This document shows, piece after piece, positions 16,216 through 25,222 of a stretch of DNA of 64,000 bases. Each line of letters begins with the position of its first letter. Position 1 is the first letter of the stretch. Made by a program: the position numbers and the translations under genes. Below the pieces are notes generated by a model. It was given only the letters and a program-made list of their open reading frames with translations, ran no database searches and was not told the DNA's origin. The stretch is from the NCBI RefSeq assembly GCF_009696675.1, contig NZ_VULN01000004.1, forward strand, positions 62,001 to 126,000. Reading direction: 5' to 3'. The DNA is from Acidaminococcus fermentans. Its GTDB lineage: Bacteria > Bacillota > Negativicutes > Acidaminococcales > Acidaminococcaceae.

Positions 16216-17155
16216 ACAAGCTCTCCAAAAAGCTCCCCACCGCCTGGGCATATCCTTCCGGATTGTCCACGATTTCGTTGGCGTGGCCGGATCCTTCGAA
16301 ATAGACCAGCTTTTTATGGGGACTGGTGCACCGGTCCATCAGTTCTTCCGCAATGTGAGGGGGAATCAGCCGGTCCACATCTCCGTGTAGGAACAGTACC
16401 GGAGCGGTCATCCGCTGGACGCAGGAAGCCGGGTCCACATCCCGGAGGGTCTTCCGGGTATGGTAGTACATGGAAGCCTGGAAAAAGGGATCCAGCACTT
16501 CCATGCCGGTAAGGATCCGCTGGTCCTCCGTATAGTTCATGAGCTTTTCCCGGCCCAGTTCCAGTACATTGCCATAGGAACTGTCTGCCACGTAGAAAGC
16601 CATGTCCCGGCCCTGAGGGGTGCCGGCATAGATCAGGCTCATGGCGGCACCCAGGGAAATGCCGTGGAACCCGATGGATACCTGAGGATCCTGCTGCCGG
16701 AGCAGAGCCACCCAGCTGTCCATGTCTTCCGGATCGTGGATTCCCCAGTCATTGGTATTGCCGCCGCTTTCCCCATGGCCCCGGATATCCGGCATCAGCA
16801 CATTGTATCCCCGGGCCAGGTAAATCCGGGCATAGGGAACGCACATGGTCCGATTCTGGTACAGACCGTGGAGCAGAATGACGGTTTTATGGCCTCCTGA
16901 AGGGCTTTCAATGTAGGTTCCCTGGAGCCGGGTACCGTCCTTGGAGGTGACGGCCACCCGTTCCCAGCCGTATTTCCGTTCCAGCCCATGGATCATGTCC
17001 AGGTCATTCCGATGGTTCTCGATGGCCAGCAGTTTGTCCCAGGGCTGGGTGAACAGCTGGGTGTACGCGGCATTCCCGGCATAGAATCCGGCTCCCAGCA
17101 GGAGCAGCAGGGTCAGGAACACCAGATATTTGATGAAATTCCAAAGGAAACGCAT
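16214..17155 (-). CDS. Alpha/beta hydrolase with an N-terminal membrane anchor
   Basis: A 313-residue protein. One N-terminal hydrophobic segment (residues about 8-28) is followed by an alpha/beta-hydrolase domain with the nucleophile elbow GISLG, the oxyanion loop LLHGLYQN, the acid in HGDVD and the base in GSGHA. The DIRGHGESGG segment is typical of this fold. It is probably an extracytoplasmic esterase or peptidase of unknown substrate. It shares a terminator with the siroheme reductase gene on the other strand. Confidence 0.82.
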   Translation of the reverse strand: MRFLWNFIKYLVFLTLLLLLGAGFYAGNAAYTQLFTQPWDKLLAIENHRNDLDMIHGLERKYGWERVAVTSKDGTRLQGTYIESPSGGHKTVILLHGLYQNRTMCVPYARIYLARGYNVLMPDIRGHGESGGNTNDWGIHDPEDMDSWVALLRQQDPQVSIGFHGISLGAAMSLIYAGTPQGRDMAFYVADSSYGNVLELGREKLMNYTEDQRILTGMEVLDPFFQASMYYHTRKTLRDVDPASCVQRMTAPVLFLHGDVDRLIPPHIAEELMDRCTSPHKKLVYFEGSGHANEIVDNPEGYAQAVGSFLESL

Positions 17156-17253
17156 ACCTTCTTCGCCTTTCTGTGATGCATAGAATACTGACTATACATC
17201 ATAATCCCAAGATGCAGAATAAATAAGGCAGAAAAGAGGCAAAAGGATGAACA

Positions 17254-17283
17254 AAGGTGCTGTTGCGCATGCAACAGCACCTT
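17254..17283 (-). terminator. Terminator of the GNAT-SDR-AEC operon
   Basis: Perfect 13-bp arms AAGGTGCTGTTGC / GCAACAGCACCTT around GCAT, followed on the minus strand by a short T-run, just after the AEC stop codon. Confidence 0.8.
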
Positions 17284-17286
17284 GTC

Positions 17287-18207
17287 TCACGGCTCCGGCA
17301 GCACCATGCACCAGAACAGGATGGTGAACATACTGAGCAGCGTGGACAGTACCGTCAGCTTGGTGGCAAAGGGGGCGTCGCTGCCATACCGGGCGGCGAA
17401 AATGGCGGTAGTGGCTCCGGCAGGCATGCCGGTCATGAGGACCGCGATCCCGGTGGCCACCGGATCCAGCTCCAGTGCGGCACTGACTCCCCAGGCCAGC
17501 CCGGGCAGCAGGATCAGCCGCAGGATGCTGTAGAGGATGCTGTCCCGGTTGAAAATGGTCAAAAGCGGCACATCCGCCAGGATGGTCCCCACGATGAACA
17601 TGGTAATGGCCGCATTGCAGCCCCCGATGTACCGGATGGTCATGTCCAGAAAAGCCGGAGGCCGCCACTGGGTCAGGATCAATACGATCCCGATGTACAC
17701 AGCGATCAGACAGGGATGGGTCAGGACCTTTTTCAGCACTTCCTTCCGGCTTTCCTGCCGGGCCATGAAATATCCGGTGCCCACGGACCACATGACCAGC
17801 CGCAGAGGGATCAGGAACACAGAGGCATAGAACAGCCCCAGGTCCCCATAGACCCCTTCCGCCACCGGATAGCCCAGAAAGCCGCTGTTGGACACCAGGG
17901 TGCCGTACTGGAGCACCTTTTTCCGGGTATCCGGATACCGGTTGAACAGGAAATGGTTCAGGATCATGAAGAGCACCTGGAGCACAGCCCCTGCCCCCAG
18001 GATCCGGCCGCAGGTCAGGAAGATATTTCCTTCAAAGGGCATGAGACAGGATTTGATGATGTTGCAGGGAATGATCACATAGACGCACACATCGGTGAGA
18101 CACCGTTTCCCCGGTTCATCCACAATATTCTTTTTCCGCAGGTACAGACCAATGAGAATCAGCAGGAAGAGAGACAGCTGGAGATTCCCCAGTCGATAAA
18201 TATCCAT
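17287..18207 (-). CDS. AEC-family (auxin efflux carrier-like) transporter
   Basis: A 306-residue membrane protein with about ten hydrophobic segments and the family opening LFLLILIGLYLRKKNIVDE. The family exports or takes up organic anions such as malate or malonate in bacteria. It is clearly paralogous to the transporter at 36742-37659; long runs such as KVLTHPCL and FAARYGSDAPFAT are shared. It is the third gene of a GNAT-SDR-AEC operon (12 bp after the SDR). Substrate unknown. Confidence 0.85.
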   Translation of the reverse strand: MDIYRLGNLQLSLFLLILIGLYLRKKNIVDEPGKRCLTDVCVYVIIPCNIIKSCLMPFEGNIFLTCGRILGAGAVLQVLFMILNHFLFNRYPDTRKKVLQYGTLVSNSGFLGYPVAEGVYGDLGLFYASVFLIPLRLVMWSVGTGYFMARQESRKEVLKKVLTHPCLIAVYIGIVLILTQWRPPAFLDMTIRYIGGCNAAITMFIVGTILADVPLLTIFNRDSILYSILRLILLPGLAWGVSAALELDPVATGIAVLMTGMPAGATTAIFAARYGSDAPFATKLTVLSTLLSMFTILFWCMVLPEP

Positions 18208-18219
18208 GGCACCGCCTCC

Positions 18220-19050
18220 CTAGGACAGTTTTTTCATGACCCACCGGGCCGCCATGTCATACAGTCCGGTAGGCAGCAGGGTATGGGCCAAAAGCAGCAG
18301 CCAGGCACCCTTGCCGCACAGATACCGGGCCTGGGGCTGGGAGGCGTTGGCCGCCAGGAAAATGGTTTTGGCCACATCCTGGGGGGTGTTCAGCCACTTT
18401 TGGTCGTAGAGCCGATGGAGTCCCCGGGCCATTTTCTCTCCCCAGGCCCTGCAGGCTCCCTGCCGGGACACCTCTGCCAGATGGTCAGCGGCAATGTGGC
18501 CCCAGGCCGTCCGCACCAGCCCCGGTTCCACAATGCTCACCTGGATTCCCTGGCCGGCGGTTTCCATCCGCAGGGCATCACTGAGGGCTTCCAGAGCATA
18601 TTTGCTGGCATGATACCAGCCCCCGAAAGGTCCTGTGACCCGTCCGGCAATGGACGAAACCATGATCACCCGTCCCTGGTGCTGCCGGCGGAAAAGCGGC
18701 AGCACCATCCGGGTGAGCCGGATGGCCCCGAACACGTTCACTTCCATCTGATGCCGGGCCTCCGCCAGGGGCACGTCCTCCACCGCTCCATAGGATCCGT
18801 AGCCGGCATTGTTGATCAGGATGTCCAGGGTCCCGTGCTGGTTCAGGATCTGCTGGAGGGCGTTCTGGCAGGAATAGTCTTTGGTCACGTCCAGCACCAG
18901 GGGGATGACCCCGTATTTGGACAGTTCCTGGAGTTTGTCCAGGCGCCGGGCTGCCCCGTACACCACATGGCCGGTCCGGGCCATAAGGATGGCGGTTTCC
19001 CGGCCGATGCCGCTGCTGGCCCCGGTGACCAGCACCACCTGCTGTTCCAT
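18220..19050 (-). CDS. Short-chain dehydrogenase/reductase
   Basis: A 276-residue classical SDR. The cofactor motif is TGASSGIG at residues about 8-15, with NNAGYG next, a catalytic Ser in VSSIAG and YHASK as the YxxxK pair. Basic residues after the second strand (AARRLDKL) suggest NADP(H). The C-terminal tail is longer than the minimal fold and hydrophobic. Substrate unknown. The start has a GGGAGG Shine-Dalgarno, 16 bp after the GNAT gene. Confidence 0.88.
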   Translation of the reverse strand: MEQQVVLVTGASSGIGRETAILMARTGHVVYGAARRLDKLQELSKYGVIPLVLDVTKDYSCQNALQQILNQHGTLDILINNAGYGSYGAVEDVPLAEARHQMEVNVFGAIRLTRMVLPLFRRQHQGRVIMVSSIAGRVTGPFGGWYHASKYALEALSDALRMETAGQGIQVSIVEPGLVRTAWGHIAADHLAEVSRQGACRAWGEKMARGLHRLYDQKWLNTPQDVAKTIFLAANASQPQARYLCGKGAWLLLLAHTLLPTGLYDMAARWVMKKLS

Positions 19051-19066
19051 GGTTCCCCCTCCCTTT

Positions 19067-19642
19067 CTATTCCCCGGCCTGGACTTCCGGATAGGGCCGG
19101 ACAGCCGGCTGGTTCTTCCCGTGTTCCCCGATGTTCTTCCCCATCCAGATCATATGGTACCAGCGGTTGAACTTGTAGCCGCAGTTTTTGAAGAGCCCCA
19201 CCGGTTCAAACCCCAGATGGGCATGGAACTGGGCGCTGTTGAAGTCCAGGTATTCGTCCGGCTGTTCCGGATAGCCGATACAGGCGTACACATCCAGGAT
19301 CCCCATTTTTTTCAGGGCTTCCAGAAGGGCGCCGTAGAGTTTCTTTCCCAGTCCCTTTTTCCGAAGATGGCAGTCCACATAGATGCTCAGTTCCGCGGAC
19401 CAGTCATAGGCCGGACGGCCCACAAAGGGTCCGGCATAGGCGTACCCCAGCACCCGGCCATCCTCCACCGCCACAAAATAGGGATAGCGTTCCTGGGTAT
19501 GGGCGATCCGCCGCCGGAATTCCTCCACACTGGGCACCTGGTATTCAAAGGTGATCACCGTGCTTTCCACATAGGGTGCATAAACAGAACGGATGGCCGC
19601 TGCGTCCTCCGCCGTGGCCTCCCGGATCATCAGTTCACTCAT
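19067..19642 (-). CDS. GNAT N-acetyltransferase (phosphinothricin/methionine-sulfone type)
   Basis: A 191-residue GNAT with the family start MIREATAEDAAAIRSVYAPYV, the ELSIYVDCHLRKKGLGKKLYG acetyl-CoA loop and the closing FNSAQFHAHLGFEPVGLFKN. This pattern matches the PAT/MddA/YwnH group that acetylates amino-acid analogues or other small amines. The ATG at 19642 is preceded by GGGGGA. It is the first gene of the operon with the SDR and AEC transporter. Confidence 0.85.
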   Translation of the reverse strand: MSELMIREATAEDAAAIRSVYAPYVESTVITFEYQVPSVEEFRRRIAHTQERYPYFVAVEDGRVLGYAYAGPFVGRPAYDWSAELSIYVDCHLRKKGLGKKLYGALLEALKKMGILDVYACIGYPEQPDEYLDFNSAQFHAHLGFEPVGLFKNCGYKFNRWYHMIWMGKNIGEHGKNQPAVRPYPEVQAGE

Positions 19643-19815
19643 GGGTATTCCCCCTGTCTTTGGTAGGTTTGCTGTTTTTATTATAGGCCATTTCCGGGAC
19701 CGGTAGCAAATTTTTTGAAAGGAAGGCCCTGGCACTGGCTTTTCTCCTGAAAATAAGGTATGATAAAAAGAAAATCCATTGGCTGAAAATTCAGTTCTTT
19801 AGGGAGGTCTTGTTC

Positions 19816-20646
19816 TTGATTACCCATATTGCCGCCATTTCTTTTAGTCCCACCGGTCAGACGGAAGCCCTGGTCCGGGAATTCGGGGAACAGCTGGCCC
19901 GCCGTTTCCATGCAGAAGGGGTCACCCTGTCCCATCATTCCTTCACCCTGCCCCAGGATCAGCAGACTCTCCATACCTTCGGTCCCGCCACCCTGGTGAT
20001 CTTCGGGATGCCCACCTATGCCGGCCGGATTCCCAACAAGGCCCTGCCCTTTGTCCAGCAGCTGTTTTCCGGAGATCCGGAAAACAAGACCCCGGCTGTG
20101 GCCCTGGTGACCTTCGGCAACCGGAGTTACGACAGCTCTCTGACGGAACTTCGGGATGAACTGGAAAAGAAGGATTTCCGGGTGTTCGCTGCCGGTGCCT
20201 TTGCCGCTCCCCACGCCTTTGCCGCCATCGGCCGGGATCATCCCACGGTTCAGGACAAAGAAAAATTCCAGGAACTGCTGGACCGGGTGGAAGGAAAACT
20301 CCGGAGCGGAGAGCCTCTGGAAAGAGTGAGCATCAACGGAGACGCCCCGGTGGCCCCCTACTACATCCCTCTGGGAGAAGACGGCCAGCCTGCCAAGTTC
20401 CTGAAAGCCAAGCCCCAAACGGACCTGACCAAATGCGATCACTGCGGCAAATGCGCCCAGGTGTGTCCCATGGGGTCCATCAATCCGGAAAACACCGATG
20501 AAGTCCCCGGCATCTGCATCAAATGTCAGGCCTGCATCAAATACTGTCCCAAAGGGGCCAAATATTTCGACGATCCCCGCTTTCTCTCCCACAAAGCCAT
20601 GCTGGAGAAGAATTACCAGAGGACGGCGGAATCGGAAGTATTTTAA
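19816..20646 (+). CDS. Flavodoxin-like domain fused to a 2[4Fe-4S] ferredoxin (EFR1 type)
   Basis: A 276-residue protein. An N-terminal flavodoxin fold (ISFSPTGQTEALV binds the FMN phosphate; FGMPTYAGRIP and VTFGNRSYD are the other loops) is followed by two ferredoxin motifs, CDHCGKCAQVCP and CIKCQACIKYCP. Such proteins shuttle electrons between flavin and low-potential donors. The start is a TTG at 19816, since AGGGAGG lies 8 bases upstream; an earlier TTG at 19810 is too close. It is divergent from the GNAT operon. Confidence 0.85.
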   Translation: MITHIAAISFSPTGQTEALVREFGEQLARRFHAEGVTLSHHSFTLPQDQQTLHTFGPATLVIFGMPTYAGRIPNKALPFVQQLFSGDPENKTPAVALVTFGNRSYDSSLTELRDELEKKDFRVFAAGAFAAPHAFAAIGRDHPTVQDKEKFQELLDRVEGKLRSGEPLERVSINGDAPVAPYYIPLGEDGQPAKFLKAKPQTDLTKCDHCGKCAQVCPMGSINPENTDEVPGICIKCQACIKYCPKGAKYFDDPRFLSHKAMLEKNYQRTAESEVF

Positions 20647-20676
20647 AAGGGGTGCTGCTGACGCAGCACCCCTTTT
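20645..20676 (+). terminator. Terminator after the flavodoxin-ferredoxin gene
   Basis: Perfect 14-bp arms AAAAGGGGTGCTGC / GCAGCACCCCTTTT around TGAC; the stem begins in the stop-codon region. Confidence 0.9.
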
Positions 20677-20692
20677 GTCGCGACCCGCGACC

Positions 20693-20720
20693 GGAGCATA
20701 TTGCCTCTGCAATATGCTCC
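20693..20720 (-). terminator. Hairpin directly after the nitroreductase stop
   Basis: Perfect 12-bp arms GGAGCATATTGC / GCAATATGCTCC around CTCT, touching the stop codon at 20721. It has no T-run of its own, and the neighbouring terminator (20645-20676) could finish the job for this strand too. Confidence 0.5.
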
Positions 20721-21251
20721 TTATTTCATCCAATACACCCGATGTTCCTTCCGCAGGGGAGCGATGGGGATATCTCCCTTTACATAGCCCACTGCGCAGT
20801 GGCCGATGCCTTCCCATTCGCCGGTGATACCCAGGGTTTTCAGCAGGGCTTTGCCTTCCGGCCGTTCGAATTCTTCCTTGGCCCGATGGATCCAGCAGCT
20901 GCCCAGGCCCAGAGAATGGGCGGCCAGCATCAGATTCCCCATGACCAGGGACCCGTCATACACTTCCGTGGGCTTCGTCTTGTCCGCCAGTACGATGAGC
21001 ACGGCCGGTGCCCCGTAAAAAGGATCGAAATCCGGAGCCCAGCCGCCGATTTCACAGTTCAGCCGGCTCAGCCGCTTCACCATGGCCGGGTTGGTAATGG
21101 CCAGGATGATGGTATCCTGGCTGCCTCTGCCACTGGGGGCATAGAGTCCTGCCTTGATGATTTCCTGAAGATCGGTTTCCGGCACCGGGTCCGGTTTGAA
21201 ACTGCGGATGCTCCTGCGGAGCTGCATGGCTTCCAGTACTTCGTTGTTCAT
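20721..21251 (-). CDS. Nitroreductase-family FMN oxidoreductase
   Basis: A 176-residue protein with the family opening EAMQLRRSIRSFKPDPV, APSGRGSQD for FMN binding and the later GLGSCWIHRA. The short length fits the small single-domain group that reduces nitro compounds, quinones or flavins with NAD(P)H. It is monocistronic between two terminators. The start at 21251 has an AAGGAG Shine-Dalgarno. Natural substrate unknown. Confidence 0.88.
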   Translation of the reverse strand: MNNEVLEAMQLRRSIRSFKPDPVPETDLQEIIKAGLYAPSGRGSQDTIILAITNPAMVKRLSRLNCEIGGWAPDFDPFYGAPAVLIVLADKTKPTEVYDGSLVMGNLMLAAHSLGLGSCWIHRAKEEFERPEGKALLKTLGITGEWEGIGHCAVGYVKGDIPIAPLRKEHRVYWMK

Positions 21252-21357
21252 GGTATCCTCTCCTTTTCCAGTTATCTGCTGTCATGATACCATATCCCCC
21301 GGCCCTCGCACCGGTTCTTCCCGAAAAGTTCAAAACTTTTTCCTTTGACTTTCCTCC

Positions 21358-21386
21358 TTGAATGTGACATGCTAAGAGGATAGAAT
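21358..21386 (+). promoter_or_regulatory. Promoter of the secreted-protein gene
   Basis: TTGAAT (21358-21363), a 17-bp spacer and TAGAAT (21381-21386), 41 bp before the start codon. Confidence 0.55.
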
Positions 21387-21427
21387 AAGGAACAAACAGA
21401 CGTTGATCTGAAAAGGAGGCTTTTTTT

Positions 21428-22327
21428 ATGGCATTGTTATCGAAAATCCGTGCGGCAGGCCTGTCCCTGCTGCTGGTGCTTTCCGCCGGCTCCCTGGCCC
21501 AGGCTGCTTCTCCCGTAGACAAGGCTGTGGTGAAAGACATGGTCCGTGTCCAGAGCGTCATGGCCAAGGAAAAATACATCCAGTACGAAATGAAGGGCAC
21601 CCTGTTCAGCCCCATCGGAGTGGGGAACCTGTCCCTTACCGGGAACGGAGTGGAAGAAACAGACAAAAAGAATACCCGGATGGAAAAGCTCAGCGGAGAT
21701 CTCCACGGCACCGGGGAGCTGACCCTGCTCACCGGCCAGCAGACCGCCAGCCAGCCCATTGACGCCTATTTCTTTGCGGAAAAAGGCCAGCTGACCCAGT
21801 ACATCAACAGCGGCAAAGGCTGGGCCAAAAGTGTCCGTCCCTACACCCTGCCTCTCCTGCCCAATCCGGACAGCAAAAAAGCCGAAAAGGAACTGCTGGA
21901 GTACCTGTCTTCCGCCAAGGTAACCAAGGAAACCAGCCGGGAAAAGACCCTGGAATTCACCCTGGACGGCCAGAAGCTGGCCAATAAGCTGGCCCAGGAT
22001 CCGGAATTCAAAAAGCAGAAGGATGCAGAACAGATCCAGTCCCTGGTGGCCCAGGTAAAGGACGTGCCCTACACAGTGGTGCTGGATAAAAAGACCTGGC
22101 GGATGAAACGGCTGGGCATGGACATGACCCCGGTGCTCCAGACCACCGGCGGTTACATCCTGGATGCCGCCGCCAAGACCAAAAAGATCACCCCGGAGCA
22201 GCAGCAGATGTTCACCAGCCTGCTGGGAAGCTCCACCCTGGTCTTCGCCTTCCAGTTCGACTACCAGCAGGGTAAAGACGTGACCCTGCCGGAAGCCGTG
22301 GAAAAAGCAGCCAAAACAGCAGAATGA
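21428..22327 (+). CDS. Secreted protein of unknown function (DUF6612/LolA-like fold suspected)
   Basis: A 299-residue protein with a clear signal peptide: KIR, then a hydrophobic core to LSAGSLAQAAS, with AQA-A as the cleavage point near residue 26. There is no lipobox cysteine. The mature part alternates short beta-type strands with charged turns (YIQYEMKGTLF, TQYINSGKGWAKSV, YTVVLDKKTWRMKRLGMDM), like periplasmic LolA/LppX or DUF6612 proteins. I do not recognise a catalytic motif. It is a single gene with its own promoter and terminator. Confidence 0.75.
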   Translation: MALLSKIRAAGLSLLLVLSAGSLAQAASPVDKAVVKDMVRVQSVMAKEKYIQYEMKGTLFSPIGVGNLSLTGNGVEETDKKNTRMEKLSGDLHGTGELTLLTGQQTASQPIDAYFFAEKGQLTQYINSGKGWAKSVRPYTLPLLPNPDSKKAEKELLEYLSSAKVTKETSREKTLEFTLDGQKLANKLAQDPEFKKQKDAEQIQSLVAQVKDVPYTVVLDKKTWRMKRLGMDMTPVLQTTGGYILDAAAKTKKITPEQQQMFTSLLGSSTLVFAFQFDYQQGKDVTLPEAVEKAAKTAE

Positions 22328-22373
22328 AAGAATAGGGTGCTGCACGCAAGGTACAGCACCCTATTCTTTTTTT
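22328..22373 (+). terminator. Terminator between the secreted-protein and DAACS genes
   Basis: 13-bp arms GAATAGGGTGCTG / CAGCACCCTATTC followed by T7; the A-rich left side may allow use in both directions. Confidence 0.9.
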
Positions 22374-23592
22374 ATCTTTTCAGCGTTCCTTCCGACTGGG
22401 CCACGATGACCGCCGTAGCCGCATCTCCCACGATGTTGGGTACGCAGCGGGCCATGTTCAGGATCCGGTCGATCCCTGCCAAAAGGCCGATGGCTTCCAT
22501 GGGCAGATTCACCGAACTGAGCACAATGGTCAGCATGACCAGCCCGGACCCGGGAATTCCCGCAGTCCCGATAGAGGCCAGGGTGGCAGTCAGCATGATC
22601 ATCACCTGCTGGGTAAAGGTCAATTCCACCCCGAAGATCTGGGCCGTGAACACCACAGCAACCGCTTCATAGATGGCCGTCCCGTTCATGTTCATGACGG
22701 CGCCGAAGGGAATCACAAAATTGGCGGTTTCCTCATCCACCCCCACTTTCTTTACACAGGCCAGATTCAGGGGGATGGTGGCCACACTGGAACAGGTGGC
22801 AAACACAAAGGTCATGGCTTCCTTCATGTTCTTCAGGAATTTCAGGGGACTGACCCGGCCGAATACGCCCACCATCAGAACAGCCTGGACCACCAGCAGA
22901 TACACCACAGCACACAGATACATAGCCCCGATGGTCTTGATGTAGGGGATCAGGATGGCTGTCCCGTTTTTCCCCACAACGGAGGCCATCAGTCCCAGCA
23001 CCCCGTAAGGAGTGAATTCCAGAGCCATGTTGGTGATTTCCTTCATCACTTCCTGGCCTGCCCGGCAGCAGTCCAGCAGGGGCTTGCCCTTGTCACCCAG
23101 TTTCAGCAGGGCGAAGCCCATGATCAGGGCAAAGAAAATGATCTGGAGCAGATTCTGTTTGGCCAGTGAAGCAAAGATGTTCACCGGGATGATGTTGATC
23201 ACCGTATCCAGCATGGAAGCCGGTGCCTGTCCCTTGGGCTGAGGAGCTGCCACATTGCTCAGTTCCACCCCGGCACCAATGTTCATCATGTTGCTCACCA
23301 CCAGCCCCAGGACAATGGCCAATGCCGTGCTGACCAGGAAGATGATGACGGTTTTGATGCCGATCCGTCCCAGCCGTTTGCCGTCTCCCACATCTGCTGC
23401 CGCACAGACCAGCAGGGTAAATACCAGAGGAGCCACCACCATGGTCAGCAGATTGGTCAGGATGGTCCCCAGGGGCTTCAGCACTTCGGCCCGGGGTCCC
23501 AGGACCAGTCCCAGGACAATCCCCAGGACAAACCCGATCATGATCCGGGTGAAAAGGCTCAGCCGATTCCACGGTTTACAAATAAATCCCAT
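22372..23592 (-). CDS. Dicarboxylate/amino acid:cation symporter (DAACS family)
   Basis: A 406-residue transporter with the glutamate/aspartate-symporter signatures: the serine-rich ATCSSVATIPLNL hairpin and PFGAVMNMNGTAIYEAVAVVF in TM7. Relatives (GltP, GltT, SstT) import acidic amino acids, dicarboxylates or serine with Na+ or H+. It lies 30 bp after the UxaA-type gene, so the operon probably imports and dehydrates the same hydroxyacid or related anion, though that is an inference. Confidence 0.92.
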   Translation of the reverse strand: MGFICKPWNRLSLFTRIMIGFVLGIVLGLVLGPRAEVLKPLGTILTNLLTMVVAPLVFTLLVCAAADVGDGKRLGRIGIKTVIIFLVSTALAIVLGLVVSNMMNIGAGVELSNVAAPQPKGQAPASMLDTVINIIPVNIFASLAKQNLLQIIFFALIMGFALLKLGDKGKPLLDCCRAGQEVMKEITNMALEFTPYGVLGLMASVVGKNGTAILIPYIKTIGAMYLCAVVYLLVVQAVLMVGVFGRVSPLKFLKNMKEAMTFVFATCSSVATIPLNLACVKKVGVDEETANFVIPFGAVMNMNGTAIYEAVAVVFTAQIFGVELTFTQQVMIMLTATLASIGTAGIPGSGLVMLTIVLSSVNLPMEAIGLLAGIDRILNMARCVPNIVGDAATAVIVAQSEGTLKR

Positions 23593-23622
23593 TTTTCATC
23601 GCTCTCCTTTTCCCTTTTTCCA

Positions 23623-24783
23623 TCAGACAAACCGGCACACATGATCCACGGCAATATCCGAGAAGCCAAAAGCTTCCGCTTTGGTCATTTTGCCGTTGCA
23701 CACATCCTGGATCACCTGGAGCATGTCTTTGCCGCATTCCTTGAAGGTTTTTTCGCCCCGGACAATGGCACTTACATCCACATCCATGTTGTCTTCCATT
23801 TTCCGGTAGGTCCGTTCATTGCCCGTAACCTTGATGACCGGTACAATGGCATTCCCGGTGGGCGTCCCCCGGCCGGTGGTGAAGATTACCGCATTGCAGC
23901 CCCCGGCTACCATGGAGGTTACGGAAGAAATGTCGTACCCTGCCGTATCCATCACAATGGCGCCCTGGCAGGAAGGCCGTGCTGCCTGTTCCAGCACTTC
24001 CACAATGGGACGGGTACCGCCTTTGCGGATGCAGCCCAGGCTCTTTTCGTCCAGGGTGGAAAGTCCCCCTGCCTTGTTCCCCGGGGTAGGCTGCCCGGCC
24101 CGGCAGTCCTGGCCGGCGGCCATCAGATGGGCCTCATAGTCTTTGCAGATCTGGATGATCTGGTTGTGGATGTGGGGAGTGGCTGCCCGTTTGGCCAGTA
24201 CATGTTCCGCACCGATCCATTCGATGGATTCGCTCATGATGGTAGAAGCCCCCAGGTCCACCAGCAGGTCACTCAGTTCTCCCACAGCCGGGTTGCTGGC
24301 AATGCCGCTGGTGGCATCGGATCCGCCGCATTCGATGCCCAGCAGCAGATTGGAAATGTCACACAGTTCTTTCTGCTGGAGCGCTGCTTCCGCTGCCATT
24401 TCCCGGGCCGCCCGGACTGCTTTTTCGATGGTCTTCAGGGTGCCTCCCTCGTCCTGGATGCCAAAAGAAACAACCGGTTTGGAGGTCATCTGCTGGATTT
24501 TTTCCTTCAGTTTCAGATGAGGTACGGTTTCACAGCCCAGACCAATGATCACCACCCCGTACACATTGGGGTTGCAGGCAAATCCTGTGAGCACCTTCTG
24601 GGACATGGCCGTGTTGGCCGCCACATCGGAGCATCCGGTATTGAAAATGATGTTTACGGCTCCCTTGACCTGGCTGGCTACGATACGGGCCGTTTCACTG
24701 CCGCAGGCGCAGGTGGGCAGGATCAGGACATGATTGCGGATCCCGGCTCTTCCTTCTTTTCTCTTATATCCCCAAAATTCCAT
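23623..24783 (-). CDS. UxaA-family dehydratase, large (C-terminal) subunit
   Basis: A 386-residue protein matching the large domain of altronate/galactarate dehydratases and sulfolactate sulfo-lyase: GYKRKEGRAGIRNHVLILPT, then GCEADV-like and ECGGSDATSGIASNPAVG, and SVTSMVAGGCN. It is the iron-dependent catalytic part, with the SAF domain encoded separately by the preceding gene. The ATG at 24783 has AAGGAG 8 bases upstream; the in-frame GTG at 24792 overlaps it. Substrate unresolved (altronate-like sugar acid, sulfolactate or another hydroxyacid). Confidence 0.87.
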   Translation of the reverse strand: MEFWGYKRKEGRAGIRNHVLILPTCACGSETARIVASQVKGAVNIIFNTGCSDVAANTAMSQKVLTGFACNPNVYGVVIIGLGCETVPHLKLKEKIQQMTSKPVVSFGIQDEGGTLKTIEKAVRAAREMAAEAALQQKELCDISNLLLGIECGGSDATSGIASNPAVGELSDLLVDLGASTIMSESIEWIGAEHVLAKRAATPHIHNQIIQICKDYEAHLMAAGQDCRAGQPTPGNKAGGLSTLDEKSLGCIRKGGTRPIVEVLEQAARPSCQGAIVMDTAGYDISSVTSMVAGGCNAVIFTTGRGTPTGNAIVPVIKVTGNERTYRKMEDNMDVDVSAIVRGEKTFKECGKDMLQVIQDVCNGKMTKAEAFGFSDIAVDHVCRFV

Positions 24784-24795
24784 GATTGTCACTCC

Positions 24796-25098
24796 TTATT
24801 CCTTTACAAATTCCTGTTCATAATCTCTGGGCACACTGAAGATATTTTTGTCAGAGACCCAATGGCCCTTCCCGATGGGTTCCCGGGTCTTTCCCAGCAA
24901 TTCTCCATATTTGATCACCGAACCATCCTTGGGCAGATCCACCAGGGCGATTTTATGACAGAACGGAATGTCTTCCTTTGCCTCCAGCGTTTCCATTTTT
25001 CCATCTTTCTGATAAACCACCTGATCCCCTTTCCGGATTTCGGCCACACAGGTGACCACATTGTCCTGGTCGTCCATCAGCAGTCCATTGATTTTCAT
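24796..25098 (-). CDS. UxaA-family dehydratase, small SAF-domain subunit
   Basis: A 100-residue SAF domain (DDQDNVVTCVAEIRKGDQV, then IPFCHKIALVDLPKDGSVIKYG). This is the small subunit of two-part UxaA/SuyAB-like hydratases, with the conserved His in FCHKIAL. It is translated just before the large subunit (12 bp) and is the first gene of the operon SAF, UxaA, DAACS. The operon is divergent from the LysR gene at 25223. Confidence 0.85.
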   Translation of the reverse strand: MKINGLLMDDQDNVVTCVAEIRKGDQVVYQKDGKMETLEAKEDIPFCHKIALVDLPKDGSVIKYGELLGKTREPIGKGHWVSDKNIFSVPRDYEQEFVKE

Positions 25099-25222
25099 AC
25101 TTTTCCTCCCCTTCGGAATTCCTTGATTTTTCTTATATTTACAATATCATTCTTTTGCTATATAATCCAATTTATCATATATATAATTCTATAAACTAGT
25201 TTTATAAGAAGAGGTGGATTCC